In this document: positions 7,090-7,126 of the stretch, piece by piece | Position numbering within the stretch: the first letter of the stretch is position 1 | How the letters are laid out: every line of letters starts with the position of its first letter | Assembly: GCA_041656175.1 (NCBI GenBank) | Contig: JBBAEA010000161.1 | Coordinates: 1 to 7,126, forward strand | Reading direction: 5' to 3' | DNA: 7,126 nt | From: JBBAEA01 sp041656175 | GTDB lineage: Bacteria > Myxococcota_A > Bradymonadia > UBA4248 | Notes under the pieces: model-generated | What the model was told of the DNA's origin: nothing | Seen by the model: only the letters and a program-made list of their open reading frames with translations | Databases searched by the model: none | Program-made: the position numbers and the translations under genes

Positions 7090-7107
7090 TCGCTTTGTTT
7101 TGACTGC
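7090..7107 (-). other. 16S leader half of a putative processing stem
   Basis: The leader RNA contains GCAGU (7103-7107), six unpaired bases, then AAAGCGA (7090-7096). Both complement the trailer segment at 5409-5420 in the correct order, so the two could close a stem around the whole 16S sequence. Confidence 0.45.
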
Positions 7108-7111
7108 CTTA

Positions 7112-7126
7112 TTGCTATTTTAGCAA
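7112..7126. promoter_or_regulatory. Palindrome overlapping a candidate 16S -10 element
   Basis: TTGCTA-TTT-TAGCAA is a perfect 6-bp-arm inverted repeat at the window edge. On the minus strand it contains TAAAAT (7117-7122), a 5/6 match to a -10 hexamer. Initiation near 7110 would place the leader processing segment right at the transcript start. The -35 and any UP element lie outside the window. It may instead be an operator or part of an upstream gene's terminator. Confidence 0.3.

Overview
The window carries three protein genes and one ribosomal RNA gene from a mid-GC bacterium. The 16S rRNA, the AspRS sequence and the protein built from repeated carboxypeptidase-regulatory-like modules most resemble the old deltaproteobacterial grade (Myxococcota/Bradymonadales-like lineages). 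That placement is by eye and no search was run.

Layout, left to right. Positions 1-155 hold an imperfectly palindromic element directly behind the aspS stop codon. aspS (aspartyl-tRNA synthetase, minus strand, 156-1952) is complete. The 523-bp divergent intergenic region (1953-2475) contains the aspS leader with a GC-rich inverted repeat, a six-copy 35/36-bp tandem array with nested 9-bp sub-repeats (2080-2291), a near-perfect 27-bp palindrome (2292-2318), a G-rich tract (2358-2377) and a good promoter for the next gene. A plus-strand pair follows: a membrane-anchored protein of about six beta-sandwich modules (2476-4266) and a ZIP/GufA-type divalent metal transporter (4345-5136). They are 78 bp apart with no terminator between them, so they may be co-transcribed. 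Positions 5163-5310 hold a second copy of the gene-end element seen at 1-155. A perfect 16-bp-stem bidirectional terminator (5366-5401) separates this pair from a convergent, full-length 16S rRNA gene on the minus strand (5497-7052). The 16S leader with a boxA-like motif lies at 7053-7126.

Two points stand out. First, the 16S transcript meets a strong terminator about 95 nt after its 3' end. No tRNA or 23S lies in between, and leader and trailer contain complementary segments that could form a processing stem inside that short transcript. This looks like a solitary 16S gene unlinked from 23S/5S. Second, aspS and the ZIP gene are both followed, in the sense direction, by related elements of about 150 bp. 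Their ends are conserved (a T6-G6 hairpin, then TACGCGC and GCTTCC at one end; CGATC-3 nt-CGCTACCCC at the other) while their palindromic cores differ. This may be a dispersed family of structured 3'-end elements.

No defence system, CRISPR array, transposase or other obviously new multi-gene system is visible.
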